NCBI GenBank assembly: GCA_943325515.2
Contig: CALPPS020000024.1
Coordinates: forward strand, 1-29,066
Direction: 5' to 3'
Origin: Flavobacterium psychrophilum
GTDB lineage: Bacteria; Bacteroidota; Bacteroidia; Flavobacteriales; Flavobacteriaceae
DNA length: 29,066 nt
The notes beneath the pieces were generated by a model. The model was given only the letters and a program-made list of their open reading frames with translations, searched no databases and was not told the DNA's origin. Each line of letters starts with the position of its first letter. Positions within the stretch are counted from its first letter, which is position 1. Below, one piece after another: positions 6,461 through 14,053 of the stretch. The position numbers and the translations under genes were made by a program.

Positions 6461-7720
6461 ATGGATCTACTTCTAAAACATATTGCAAAACTCGAAACTC
6501 GTGACTCGAAACTCGAAATTTCAATCACGGGAAGTAAATCCGAAACCAACAGATTGTTATTATTGCAAGCTTTATTTCCAAACTTAACTCTGAAAAACAC
6601 CTCAAATTCGGATGATTCAGAAGTGATGAAACAAGCATTGCAAAACTCTCAACCCGAAACTCATAACCCACAACTTATAGACATTCACCATGCAGGAACC
6701 GCCATGCGATTTCTAACGGCTTTTTTTGCCATACAAGAAAACCGTGAAGTAGTGCTAACTGGTTCTTCTCGAATGCACGAAAGACCCATTAAAATTTTAG
6801 TAGATGCACTGCGTCAACTTGGAGCGGAAATTAGCTATGAATCAAACGAAGGTTTTCCACCTATAAAAATAAATGGAAAGAAACTAACACAGAACAGAGT
6901 TGCACTAGCTGCCAATGTCAGTAGCCAATATATCTCAGCTTTACTTTTAATCGCTCCAAAACTTGAAAATGGATTAGAATTGACATTAGAAGGAGAAATT
7001 ACTTCTGTTCCCTACATCAATATGACTTTGGAACTACTTAATGAAATAGGTATTGAAACATCGTTTGTTGGAAATAAAATAATAATAAATCCTAAATCCC
7101 AAATCCTACATCCCAAATCAATAATTATTGAATCCGATTGGTCATCAGCATCCTATTACTATTCCATAATAGCTTTATCTGAAATTGGAACTGAAATAAC
7201 ACTTTCTAGTTATAAAAAAAATAGTTTACAAGGCGATAGTGCTTTAGCTGAAATCTATATAAACTTCGGGGTGGAAACAATTTTTGAAACCAATTCAATT
7301 ATCCTAAAAAAGACTAATAATTATCAATCATCTATTATCTATTATCAATTAAACAATTCTCCCGACATAGCACAAACCATAGCAGTAACTTGCTTCGGGC
7401 TAGGATTAGGTTGCCATTTAACAGGTTTGCATACACTTAAAATAAAAGAAACCGATAGGCTAGTAGCATTGAAAACGGAGCTTTCCAAATTAGGCGCACT
7501 AGTTTCTGTTACAAATGATAGTTTAACTTTGAAACCATCAAACCACATCAATCCAAACTGTAGCATAAAAACCTATCAAGACCATCGAATGGCGATGGCT
7601 TTTGCGCCTTTGGCACTAAAAACATCTATCATCATTGAGGAGGCTGAAGTAGTTTCAAAATCTTATCCGACTTTTTGGGAAGATTTAAAAAGAATCGGAT
7701 TTAATATTTCCAAACTTTAG
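6461..7720 (+). CDS. aroA: EPSP synthase (3-phosphoshikimate 1-carboxyvinyltransferase)
   Basis: Joins phosphoenolpyruvate to shikimate 3-phosphate, the sixth shikimate-pathway step, in the cytoplasm. Seen motifs: ITGSKSETNR (phosphate-binding lysine and serine), AGTAMRFLTA, SSRMHERPIK, NSPDIAQT with the catalytic aspartate, KETDRL with the catalytic glutamate, and QDHRMAMAFAPLAL. At 419 residues it is near the usual 427. Four segments (about residues 10-19, 62-73, 210-219, 285-298) are encoded by 7-base tandem repeats and look like family-variable loops. The frame is intact and catalytic residues are present, so I expect an active enzyme. Its position downstream of the pheA operon joins it functionally to aromatic synthesis. 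Confidence 0.94.
   Translation: MDLLLKHIAKLETRDSKLEISITGSKSETNRLLLLQALFPNLTLKNTSNSDDSEVMKQALQNSQPETHNPQLIDIHHAGTAMRFLTAFFAIQENREVVLTGSSRMHERPIKILVDALRQLGAEISYESNEGFPPIKINGKKLTQNRVALAANVSSQYISALLLIAPKLENGLELTLEGEITSVPYINMTLELLNEIGIETSFVGNKIIINPKSQILHPKSIIIESDWSSASYYYSIIALSEIGTEITLSSYKKNSLQGDSALAEIYINFGVETIFETNSIILKKTNNYQSSIIYYQLNNSPDIAQTIAVTCFGLGLGCHLTGLHTLKIKETDRLVALKTELSKLGALVSVTNDSLTLKPSNHINPNCSIKTYQDHRMAMAFAPLALKTSIIIEEAEVVSKSYPTFWEDLKRIGFNISKL
6490..6517 (+). repeat. 7-base-period tract 1 inside aroA
   Basis: Units ACTCGAA, ACTCGTG, ACTCGAA, ACTCGAA in strict register, encoding part of LETRDSKLE just before the conserved ITGSKS segment. Confidence 0.75.
6645..6679 (+). repeat. 7-base-period tract 2 inside aroA
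   Basis: Units ACTCTCA, ACCCGAA, ACTCATA, ACCCACA, ACTTATA. They encode a Ser/Pro/His-rich linker (SQPETHNPQL) immediately before the conserved HHAGTAMRF. Confidence 0.68.
7090..7117 (+). repeat. 7-base-period tract 3 inside aroA
   Basis: Units TCCTAAA, TCCCAAA, TCCTACA, TCCCAAA, encoding PKSQILHPK. The unit TCCTAAA also occurs in the queA leader tract. Confidence 0.75.
7313..7354 (+). repeat. 7-base-period tract 4 inside aroA
   Basis: Units ACTAATA, ATTATCA, ATCATCT, ATTATCT, ATTATCA, ATTAAAC. They encode TNNYQSSIIYYQLNN just before the conserved NSPDIAQT. Confidence 0.68.
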
Positions 7721-7785
7721 CAAAATCTAACATCCTAAGCAACTCAGTGCTTCAGAACCTTTTACAAAAATAAACACCAAAACAC

Positions 7786-7817
7786 TTGACATTCGCTATC
7801 TCACGATAGTATATTTG
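7786..7817 (+). promoter_or_regulatory. Promoter of queA
   Basis: TTG at 7786-7788 and TATATTTG at 7810-7817, separated by 21 bases. This fits the Bacteroidota arrangement (TTTG at -33, TAnnTTTG at -7, 17-23 bases apart) well. The start of transcription should be near 7824. Confidence 0.72.
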
Positions 7818-7843
7818 CACACGATTTAAATTTAGAAGTAAAA

Positions 7844-7871
7844 TACTAAATACTAAATCCTAAATCTTAAA
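7844..7871 (+). repeat. 7-base-period tract in the queA leader
   Basis: Units TACTAAA, TACTAAA, TCCTAAA, TCTTAAA in strict register between the promoter and the ATG at 7880. It would be transcribed as the 5' untranslated region. Confidence 0.78.
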
Positions 7872-7879
7872 TTATATTT

Positions 7880-8929
7880 ATGAAATTATCGCACTTCCAA
7901 TTCAATTTACCAACCGAATTATTAGCAGAATTTCCATCAGAAAACAGAGACGAATCAAGATTGATGGTCGTAAACAGAAAAACCAAAACCATTGAACATA
8001 AATTATTCAAAGACATTATCGAATATTTTGATGATGGCGACGTAATGATTTTGAACAATACTAAAGTTTTTCCTGCTCGAATGTATGGAAACAAAGAAAA
8101 AACCGGTGCACGTATTGAAGTTTTCTTATTAAGAGAATTAAATGCTGAACAACGTCTTTGGGATGTTTTGGTTGATCCTGCTCGTAAAATTAGAATTGGA
8201 AATAAACTATATTTTGGTGAAGACGATTCATTAGTAGCTGAGGTAATAGATAATACAACTTCTCGTGGTAGAACTTTGCGTTTCCTTTATGATGGTTCCT
8301 ATAACGAGTTTAGAAAAAAATTAACGGAACTAGGCGAAACGCCAATACCAAAATACATCAACCGTGAAGTAACTGAAGAAGATGCTGAACGTTACCAAAC
8401 TATTTATGCTAAAGAAGAAGGAGCAGTGGCAGCCCCAACAGCTGGTTTACACTTTTCAAAACATCTTTTAAAAAGATTGGAAATAAAAGGTATTAATTTT
8501 GCAGAAGTTACATTACACGTTGGTTTAGGAACTTTTAATCCTGTTGAAGTAGAAGATTTATCGAAACACAAAATGGACTCAGAAGAGTTAATTATTTCTC
8601 AAGAAGCTTGCAATATAGTAAATAGTGCTAAAGCAAGAAAAGGAAAAGTATGTTGTATTGGTACTACATCTATGCGTGCGATTGAGAGTTCAGTGTCATC
8701 GGCGAGAAAGTTAAATCCTTATACAGGTTGGACCAATAAATTTATTTTTCCACCTTATGATTTCAGTATTGCTGATTGTATGGTTACTAATTTTCATACA
8801 CCAAAATCAACTTTGTTAATGATGATTTCAGCTTTTTGTGGCCATGATTTAATGAAAAAAGCCTATGAAGAAGCCATTAAAGAAAAATACCGATTCTATT
8901 CGTATGGTGATGCCATGCTAATTATTTAA
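7880..8929 (+). CDS. queA: S-adenosylmethionine:tRNA ribosyltransferase-isomerase QueA
   Basis: Transfers and isomerises the ribosyl part of S-adenosylmethionine onto 7-aminomethyl-7-deazaguanine in tRNA, giving epoxyqueuosine. The 349-residue length is typical. Characteristic segments are the N-terminal [31 protein letters not shown], the central [36 protein letters not shown] and the near-C-terminal [16 protein letters not shown]. The start ATG lies 9 bases after the repeat tract. The gene has its own promoter (7786-7817) and terminator (8958-8986), so it looks monocistronic. A second queuosine-pathway gene, queE, is at 24297. Confidence 0.95.
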   Translation: MKLSHFQFNLPTELLAEFPSENRDESRLMVVNRKTKTIEHKLFKDIIEYFDDGDVMILNNTKVFPARMYGNKEKTGARIEVFLLRELNAEQRLWDVLVDPARKIRIGNKLYFGEDDSLVAEVIDNTTSRGRTLRFLYDGSYNEFRKKLTELGETPIPKYINREVTEEDAERYQTIYAKEEGAVAAPTAGLHFSKHLLKRLEIKGINFAEVTLHVGLGTFNPVEVEDLSKHKMDSEELIISQEACNIVNSAKARKGKVCCIGTTSMRAIESSVSSARKLNPYTGWTNKFIFPPYDFSIADCMVTNFHTPKSTLLMMISAFCGHDLMKKAYEEAIKEKYRFYSYGDAMLII

Positions 8930-8957
8930 TTTGAATTTGTTTCAAATTCTTACTATT

Positions 8958-8986
8958 AATCCCAGCAGATATGTTGGGATTTTTTT
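8958..8986 (+). terminator. Intrinsic terminator after queA
   Basis: Stem of 10 pairs, AATCCCAGCA against TGTTGGGATT (one G-U), with loop GATA, followed by a T run. Confidence 0.85.
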
Positions 8987-9012
8987 ATCCTTATAAATTT
9001 TGACCAAATTTC

Positions 9013-9050
9013 TTTCTTCTTTCTTCTTTCTTTTTTCTACTTTTTTCTAC
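9013..9050 (+). repeat. Pyrimidine-only tandem tract before kynU
   Basis: Heptamers TTTCTTC, TTTCTTC, TTTCTTT, TTTCTAC (9013-9040). The last part also forms two exact copies of the decamer TTTTTTCTAC (9031-9040 and 9041-9050). No TAnnTTTG box is visible between the queA terminator and kynU. Confidence 0.72.
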
Positions 9051-9075
9051 TTTTACAATTCAAACGAAACAAACA

Positions 9076-10353
9076 ATGACCTTCAAAAATACCCCCGAAT
9101 TTGCACAACAACTCGATTCAAATGACGAAATAAAAAACTATAGAGACAAGTTTATTTTTCCACAACACAATGGTAAAAACGTTATTTACTTTACTGGAAA
9201 TTCTTTAGGATTACAACCCAAAAGTGCAAAAATATATATAGATGATATCATGAACGATTGGGCAAATTTAGCAGTTGAAGGTCACTTTTATGCAGAGAAA
9301 CCATGGTGGGATTACCACGAACGTTTCGCTAATCCGTTGAGCAAAATAGTAGGAGCAAAGCCATCCGAAATAACGGTAATGAATACGTTAACCGTTAATT
9401 TACATTTGCTAATGGTTTCTTTCTATCGCCCTACTGCAAAGCGTTATAAAATCATTTGTGAAGAAAAGGCCTTTCCTTCCGATCAGTATATGTTTCAAAC
9501 CCAAGTCAATTTTCATGGTTACAAAGCAGAAAATACTATTGTAGAAATCAAAAGACGAGAAGGCGAACACAATATTCGATTAGAAGATATTATTGCTAAA
9601 ATTAACGATGTGGGTGATGAGTTAGCATTAGTGTTAATAGGAGGTGTAAACTATTATACTGGACAAGTTTTTGATATGAAAGCAATCACCGAAGCTGGAC
9701 ATAACGCAGGAGCCATGGTTGGTTTTGACTTGGCCCATGCTGCTGGTAATATCGAATTACAACTTCATGATTGGGATATAGATTTTGCAGCTTGGTGCAG
9801 TTATAAATATATGAATTCAGGACCAGGAAATGCTTCCGGTTGCTTTATTCACGAAAAGCATCATACGAATAAAGAGTTAGCTCGTTTTGGTGGATGGTGG
9901 GCCCAAAATAAGGAACACCGCTTCAAAATGGAGTCAGAATTCGACCCAATTATAGGGGCAGATGGATGGCAGGTAAGCAATTTACCAATACTTTCTTTGG
10001 CACCTTATTTAGCTTCAGTAGAGATATTTGCCGAAGTAGGAATGGAAAAACTTATAAAAAAAAGAAATCAATTAACGGCATATTTAGAATTCATTCTTCA
10101 TGAAATTGATAACGAAATTGATGGGACAGAATTCGAAATTATTACGCCCAATAAACAAGAAGAGCGTGCTTGCCAACTTTCAGTATTTCTTCACGGTCAA
10201 GGCAGAAGCTTGTTTGAGTATTTAATGAAAAATGGAGTAATTACCGATTGGCGTGAACCAAATGTTATTCGATTAGCACCAGCACCATTCTATTGTTCTT
10301 ATGAAGATATGTATGAATTCGGACAAATTTTGAAAAAAGGATTACTTAATTAA
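9076..10353 (+). CDS. kynU: Kynureninase
   Basis: PLP enzyme that splits kynurenine to anthranilate, or 3-hydroxykynurenine to 3-hydroxyanthranilate, plus alanine. The 425-residue protein shows YFTGNSLGLQP near the N-terminus, HFYAEKPWW, NTLTVNLHLLMVSFY, GFDLAHAAGN, the PLP lysine K244 in WCSYKYMNSGPGN, the FGGWWAQN segment and GWQVSNLPILSLAP. All are typical kynureninase features. With kmo at 16631 it gives the route toward 3-hydroxyanthranilate and quinolinate. No tryptophan dioxygenase or 3-hydroxyanthranilate dioxygenase is seen in the window. Confidence 0.95.
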   Translation: MTFKNTPEFAQQLDSNDEIKNYRDKFIFPQHNGKNVIYFTGNSLGLQPKSAKIYIDDIMNDWANLAVEGHFYAEKPWWDYHERFANPLSKIVGAKPSEITVMNTLTVNLHLLMVSFYRPTAKRYKIICEEKAFPSDQYMFQTQVNFHGYKAENTIVEIKRREGEHNIRLEDIIAKINDVGDELALVLIGGVNYYTGQVFDMKAITEAGHNAGAMVGFDLAHAAGNIELQLHDWDIDFAAWCSYKYMNSGPGNASGCFIHEKHHTNKELARFGGWWAQNKEHRFKMESEFDPIIGADGWQVSNLPILSLAPYLASVEIFAEVGMEKLIKKRNQLTAYLEFILHEIDNEIDGTEFEIITPNKQEERACQLSVFLHGQGRSLFEYLMKNGVITDWREPNVIRLAPAPFYCSYEDMYEFGQILKKGLLN

Positions 10354-10430
10354 AAATTAATATGATTTTACAAAAACAATTTGTTGATTTGTGAATTATA
10401 TATTTCAAAAAATTACTCAATTAAATTGAT

Positions 10431-12488
10431 ATGAAATTCAAACTAAACTATATTATTTTAGCTATCTTAGCTTATGCAACCATCAGCAATGCACAAACTT
10501 CTCCAAAAGAAGCAGAGGCCAGGGCTTGGATACTATCAAATAAAAAGTCTTTAGAAATAAATCCTGAAGATAGTTTTTCTTTGAAAATGGTAAGAAAAAC
10601 CCAAGCAGGTGAAACTTTGCGTTTCCAACAAGTAAAGAATGGAATTCCGGTGTTTGACTCTGAAATCCTTATTCACTTTTCGCCTGACAATGAAATTACT
10701 AGCACTGCATCTACCTATGATAAAAGGGTAGCCAATATTAATGTACAACCTTCGTTTACTAAAGAAAATGCAATTGCTATTTCAAATCAAACATTAAAAA
10801 TCGATAGCGATATTATTTTTCAAGAATGTAAATTGTTTGTATATAACAAATTAGAATGCACAAAATTAGTATACAGAGTTTTAACAGATTCATATGCAAA
10901 AACAGGAAGTTGGGAAACCATTATTGATGCGCAATCGGGTGATGTATTGAGCACAAAAGATGTGGCTTATTATTATGGTAAACATGAAAAAAAAGGAAAA
11001 AAATCAATGGCTCCAATGGCACCTTTAGCCTTAGTAACAGGAACTGCAAAAGTATTTAATCCTGATCCATTATCTAAAGCTGGTGTTTCTTATGGCGGAA
11101 GTTATGCAGATGGAGCAGGAATAGGAGATGTAACCAATACGGCTTTGGATAATGCTAGAGTTGATGTGATATTACCAGAAATAGATTTAACGGGAACTAC
11201 TTATAAACTAAAAAGTGCTTATGCAGAAATCAAAGAACTTGGTAGCCCTAATAAAGGAATGTTTACACAAACAACCCCAAACTTTATTTTTAACAGAAAT
11301 CAAGATGGGTTTGAAGCAGTAAATGCTTTTTATCACATAGATAAAAGTTTAAGATACATTAATCAAACATTAGGAATTACATGCGTTCCCTATCAATCAG
11401 CCAATGCTGGCGCAGTATTTTTTGACCCACATGGCGCCAATTCAGACGACAACTCATTTTATGCTGACGGGCAATTGCAATTTGGAGAAGGTGGAGTTGA
11501 TGATGCAGAGGATGCCGATGTAGTTTTACACGAATTAGGACACGGTATTCATGATTGGATTACTGGTGGTGGACTTTCACAAGTTAATGGGCTTAGCGAA
11601 GGTTGTGGCGACTATTGGGCAGTGTCTTATAGCAGAAGTTTAAATCAATGGGCAAATACAACTGCAGAATACGATTATGTTTTTAGTTGGGATGGACATA
11701 ATACTTTTTGGGATGGAAGAATTACAAATTATGATGCTTCTTATAGTGGTGGTTTAGTCAATCAAATTCATACCGATGGACAAATCTGGTCAACAGCATT
11801 AATGAAGATTTGGGATGCTATAGGTAGAACGAAAACGGATAAAGCCTTCCTTAATGGATTAGATTTAACAGTAAGTTCCACTAACCAACAAAATGCTGCA
11901 ATAGCTGTTAGAGCTGCGGCTATCAATATGAATTATCCTTGTGTAGATATAGCTACAATGACTGAAAAATTTACAGAAGCAGGATATACAATGCCAATGT
12001 TGTCTTTAACAATGGCTTCAATTCCTAATCAAACGGTTCAAGCTGATGTAAACAATACTTATACTTTGCCAAGTTATGCTACTCTAGCTAATCCAATTAC
12101 TGCAAACTGTAATGCAACATTGACACAATCCCCTGTAATTGGAGCAGTACTAGCTCCAGGAGATTACACTATTACTATAACTGCAACAAGTGGATCCTCT
12201 AGTAGAGTTAGAACATTTACTCTTACTGTAACATCTAACTTAGGGATTGAAGATGCAACAAAAAATAATTTTGTTTTATATCCAAACCCAGCAAACAATC
12301 TAGTAAACATCAAAGGTGAATTTGACTCAAACGAAAGTATAACTATTTATAATATGCTAGGACAAGTAGTATTGAAAAAAGCAGTGATCTCAAATGAAGA
12401 AGCTATTGATATTACAACATTAGCTTCTGGAGTTTACACTATGTCATTCAACAGTGCTAAAGTATCTCGCAAGTTTGTAAAGAACTAA
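10431..12488 (+). CDS. Secreted M36-type zinc metalloprotease with T9SS sorting domain
   Basis: A 685-residue extracellular protease. A signal peptide ends near residue 22 (TISNAQT). A fungalysin/thermolysin-type propeptide follows (about 30-150, containing LRFQQVKNGIPVFDSE). The catalytic domain has the zinc motif HELGH (H367, E368, H371) and a downstream ligand E390 in LSEGCGDYW, spaced as in the thermolysin-fungalysin clan. A beta-rich HYR-like domain occupies about residues 520-605. The last 75 residues (FVLYPNPANN, the IYNMLGQVV segment, LASGVYTM, C-terminal KVSRKFVKN) form a type A T9SS sorting domain, so the protein should be secreted through the outer membrane. M36 is preferred over M4 because of the ligand context; I am less sure of the exact peptidase subfamily. 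Confidence 0.9.
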   Translation: MKFKLNYIILAILAYATISNAQTSPKEAEARAWILSNKKSLEINPEDSFSLKMVRKTQAGETLRFQQVKNGIPVFDSEILIHFSPDNEITSTASTYDKRVANINVQPSFTKENAIAISNQTLKIDSDIIFQECKLFVYNKLECTKLVYRVLTDSYAKTGSWETIIDAQSGDVLSTKDVAYYYGKHEKKGKKSMAPMAPLALVTGTAKVFNPDPLSKAGVSYGGSYADGAGIGDVTNTALDNARVDVILPEIDLTGTTYKLKSAYAEIKELGSPNKGMFTQTTPNFIFNRNQDGFEAVNAFYHIDKSLRYINQTLGITCVPYQSANAGAVFFDPHGANSDDNSFYADGQLQFGEGGVDDAEDADVVLHELGHGIHDWITGGGLSQVNGLSEGCGDYWAVSYSRSLNQWANTTAEYDYVFSWDGHNTFWDGRITNYDASYSGGLVNQIHTDGQIWSTALMKIWDAIGRTKTDKAFLNGLDLTVSSTNQQNAAIAVRAAAINMNYPCVDIATMTEKFTEAGYTMPMLSLTMASIPNQTVQADVNNTYTLPSYATLANPITANCNATLTQSPVIGAVLAPGDYTITITATSGSSSRVRTFTLTVTSNLGIEDATKNNFVLYPNPANNLVNIKGEFDSNESITIYNMLGQVVLKKAVISNEEAIDITTLASGVYTMSFNSAKVSRKFVKN

Positions 12489-12509
12489 CAAAAACTAAAA
12501 CATGTATAC

Positions 12510-12542
12510 AAAACCACAGAGAGCCATCTTAGAGGTTTTTTT
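12510..12542 (+). terminator. Weak possible terminator after the metalloprotease gene
   Basis: AAAACC and GGTTTT can pair across an 18-base loop, and a short T run follows. The stem is only six pairs, so this is tentative. Confidence 0.35.
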
Positions 12543-12570
12543 ATGTAAACACATCAAAAAAACTGTACCA

Positions 12571-12602
12571 CTTTGTACCTTTGTCACTTTCATACTTTAA
12601 AA
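12571..12602 (+). repeat. 8-base-period tract with embedded -7 box before the ureohydrolase gene
   Basis: Octamers CTTTGTAC, CTTTGTCA, CTTTCATA, CTTTAAAA. TACCTTTG at 12576-12583, across the first junction, fits the -7 consensus TAnnTTTG. The tract ends one base before the ATG at 12604. Confidence 0.7.
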
Positions 12603-12603
12603 A

Positions 12604-13689
12604 ATGACAAAACAACAAATCATTGATTCTTTTGACCCATCGCAACCTGGTCTAGCAGATGCTACAGTTTTTGGGTTACCATTCTCAGCCGAACAATCAG
12701 AAATCATAATTATTCCGGTGCCATGGGAAGTAACAGTAAGTTACGGCTCTGGAACTTCAGAAGGACCAGAGGCAGTGCTTGACGCTTCTTTTCAGGTCGA
12801 TTTAAATCATCAAGATTTCCCAGAACTATGGAAATTGGGTATCTATCTTGACGAAGCACCTGCGCATTGGAAAACCAACTCCGATAAATACAAAGCATTA
12901 GCGCAACCTATAATCGAAATGCTCGAAAGTGGCGAAGCCATCGAAACCTATCCTGCCTTGCAAGCCGATTTAGATAAAATCAACAAAGCCTGTCGCGACT
13001 TGCATTCAGAGGTGAAAGAAAAAGTTTTGTTTTGGATAAAACAAGGAAAAAAAGTTGCATTACTAGGTGGCGACCATTCTACGCCATTAGGCTATTACGA
13101 AGCCTTGGCAACGATACATGATAACTTTGGAATTTTACATCTCGATGCCCACATGGATTTGCGAATTGCTTATGAAGGCTTTACCTATTCTCATGCGTCT
13201 ATCATGTATAATGCGTTAAAAATACCTCAGATAACCAAAATTTCCCAAATTGGAATTCGCGATTTCTGTGAACAAGAAGTAGCCGTGGTCCAAGAAGCCA
13301 AGGGAAGAGTTTTAGTAAACACCGATGCCGATATGAAAGCCGAAACCTTCCAAGGCAAAACTTGGGAAGAACAATGTGAGGATATTATAGCAACATTACC
13401 ACAAAAAGTCTGCATCAGTTTCGATATCGATGGCATGTATCAATGGTATGCGCCATCCACAGGAACACCAGTTCCAGGAGGTTTTTCATTTGAGCAAGCT
13501 ACCTATTTGTTCAACAAATTAGCGGCTAGCGGCAAAGAAATCATAGGATTTGATTTGGTAGAAGTAGCACCAGGCGAAACCGATTGGGATGGGAATGTTG
13601 GCGCACGTATGTTATTCCACATGTGTGGCGTTCTAGCAAAAAACAACGGACTAAACGTGGGACAAAAAATAAATTTCGCAAGAAAATAA
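12604..13689 (+). CDS. Ureohydrolase (agmatinase/arginase superfamily)
   Basis: A binuclear metal hydrolase of 361 residues. The metal ligands of the superfamily are present: H158 in GGDHST, D181, H183 and D185 in DAHMD, and D274 and D276 in SFDID. The substrate loop after SFDID reads DGMYQWYAPSTGTPVPGG, unlike the usual DGLDP. The N-terminal part is longer than in classical SpeB (about 300 residues). Candidates are agmatinase, another guanidino-substrate hydrolase (including the guanidine hydrolase type), or a hydrolase serving the neighbouring kynurenine genes. The sequence does not settle this. It has its own -7 box (12576-12583) and lies between the metalloprotease and penicillin-acylase genes. 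Confidence 0.82.
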   Translation: MTKQQIIDSFDPSQPGLADATVFGLPFSAEQSEIIIIPVPWEVTVSYGSGTSEGPEAVLDASFQVDLNHQDFPELWKLGIYLDEAPAHWKTNSDKYKALAQPIIEMLESGEAIETYPALQADLDKINKACRDLHSEVKEKVLFWIKQGKKVALLGGDHSTPLGYYEALATIHDNFGILHLDAHMDLRIAYEGFTYSHASIMYNALKIPQITKISQIGIRDFCEQEVAVVQEAKGRVLVNTDADMKAETFQGKTWEEQCEDIIATLPQKVCISFDIDGMYQWYAPSTGTPVPGGFSFEQATYLFNKLAASGKEIIGFDLVEVAPGETDWDGNVGARMLFHMCGVLAKNNGLNVGQKINFARK

Positions 13690-13715
13690 TAAGATGTTTT
13701 TATAAAATAAGTTGA

Positions 13716-13835
13716 TATAATATTAATAATAGGTTCCCAAAGTTCTATTTTGTTACCTTCAGTATCTATATAAAAAGTAGTTACTATGCAAAAAGTTTGA
13801 GCATTGATTTCTTCATCGCTATAAATTTTTTTATG
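13716..13835 (-). pseudogene. Remnant of a VOC/glyoxalase-family gene
   Basis: Read on the minus strand, 13731-13769 encodes IDTEGNKIELWEP, the characteristic C-terminal segment of vicinal-oxygen-chelate (glyoxalase-like) proteins (normally DPEGNKIELWEP). The open frame extends upstream through KKIYSDEEINAQTFC but is then broken by stops. After WEP there is no nearby stop, and the frame runs toward the ureohydrolase 3' end. The rest of a normal 120-140 residue VOC protein cannot be traced. The motif is clear, but the length of the original gene is not. Confidence 0.6.
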
Positions 13836-14027
13836 GTTATTTTTTAGGATTAAAAGCTTCTTCGTTTGAAAATCTCATTAGGGATATAATTTCTAACAAT
13901 AGTAAATAATTCTTTAATTTATAAAACTTCTTTTGAGTCTGAGCAATTGATAAAAAGTGCATCAGCTTATAAGAGTTTAGCTAAAAAAAACTAACGAATA
14001 ACAATCTGAACACTTACATCTATTAAT
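13836..14027. other. AT-rich spacer, no intact gene
   Basis: Between the VOC remnant and the next promoter I find no intact reading frame or terminator. On the minus strand short stop-interrupted pieces (for example ALFINCSDSKEVL, near 13924-13962) could be more decayed coding sequence, but I cannot assign them. Confidence 0.4.
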
Positions 14028-14035
14028 TACATTTG
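14028..14035 (+). promoter_or_regulatory. -7 box before the penicillin acylase family gene; decides its start
   Basis: TACATTTG fits TAnnTTTG. Its last three bases are the TTG at 14033 that would otherwise give the longest frame. A start there would lie upstream of transcription, so the ATG at 14054 is the start. Confidence 0.6.
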
Positions 14036-14053
14036 TCTAAACTCAATATCAAA

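Noticed and set aside
13924..13962. Minus-strand fragment ALFINCSDSKEVL as a second pseudogene
   Set aside because: Too short and without a recognisable family motif; kept only as part of the spacer description.
14033..14053. TTG start giving a 7-residue longer acylase family protein
   Set aside because: The codon lies in the -7 box TACATTTG; the ATG at 14054 starts a normal membrane-anchor sequence.
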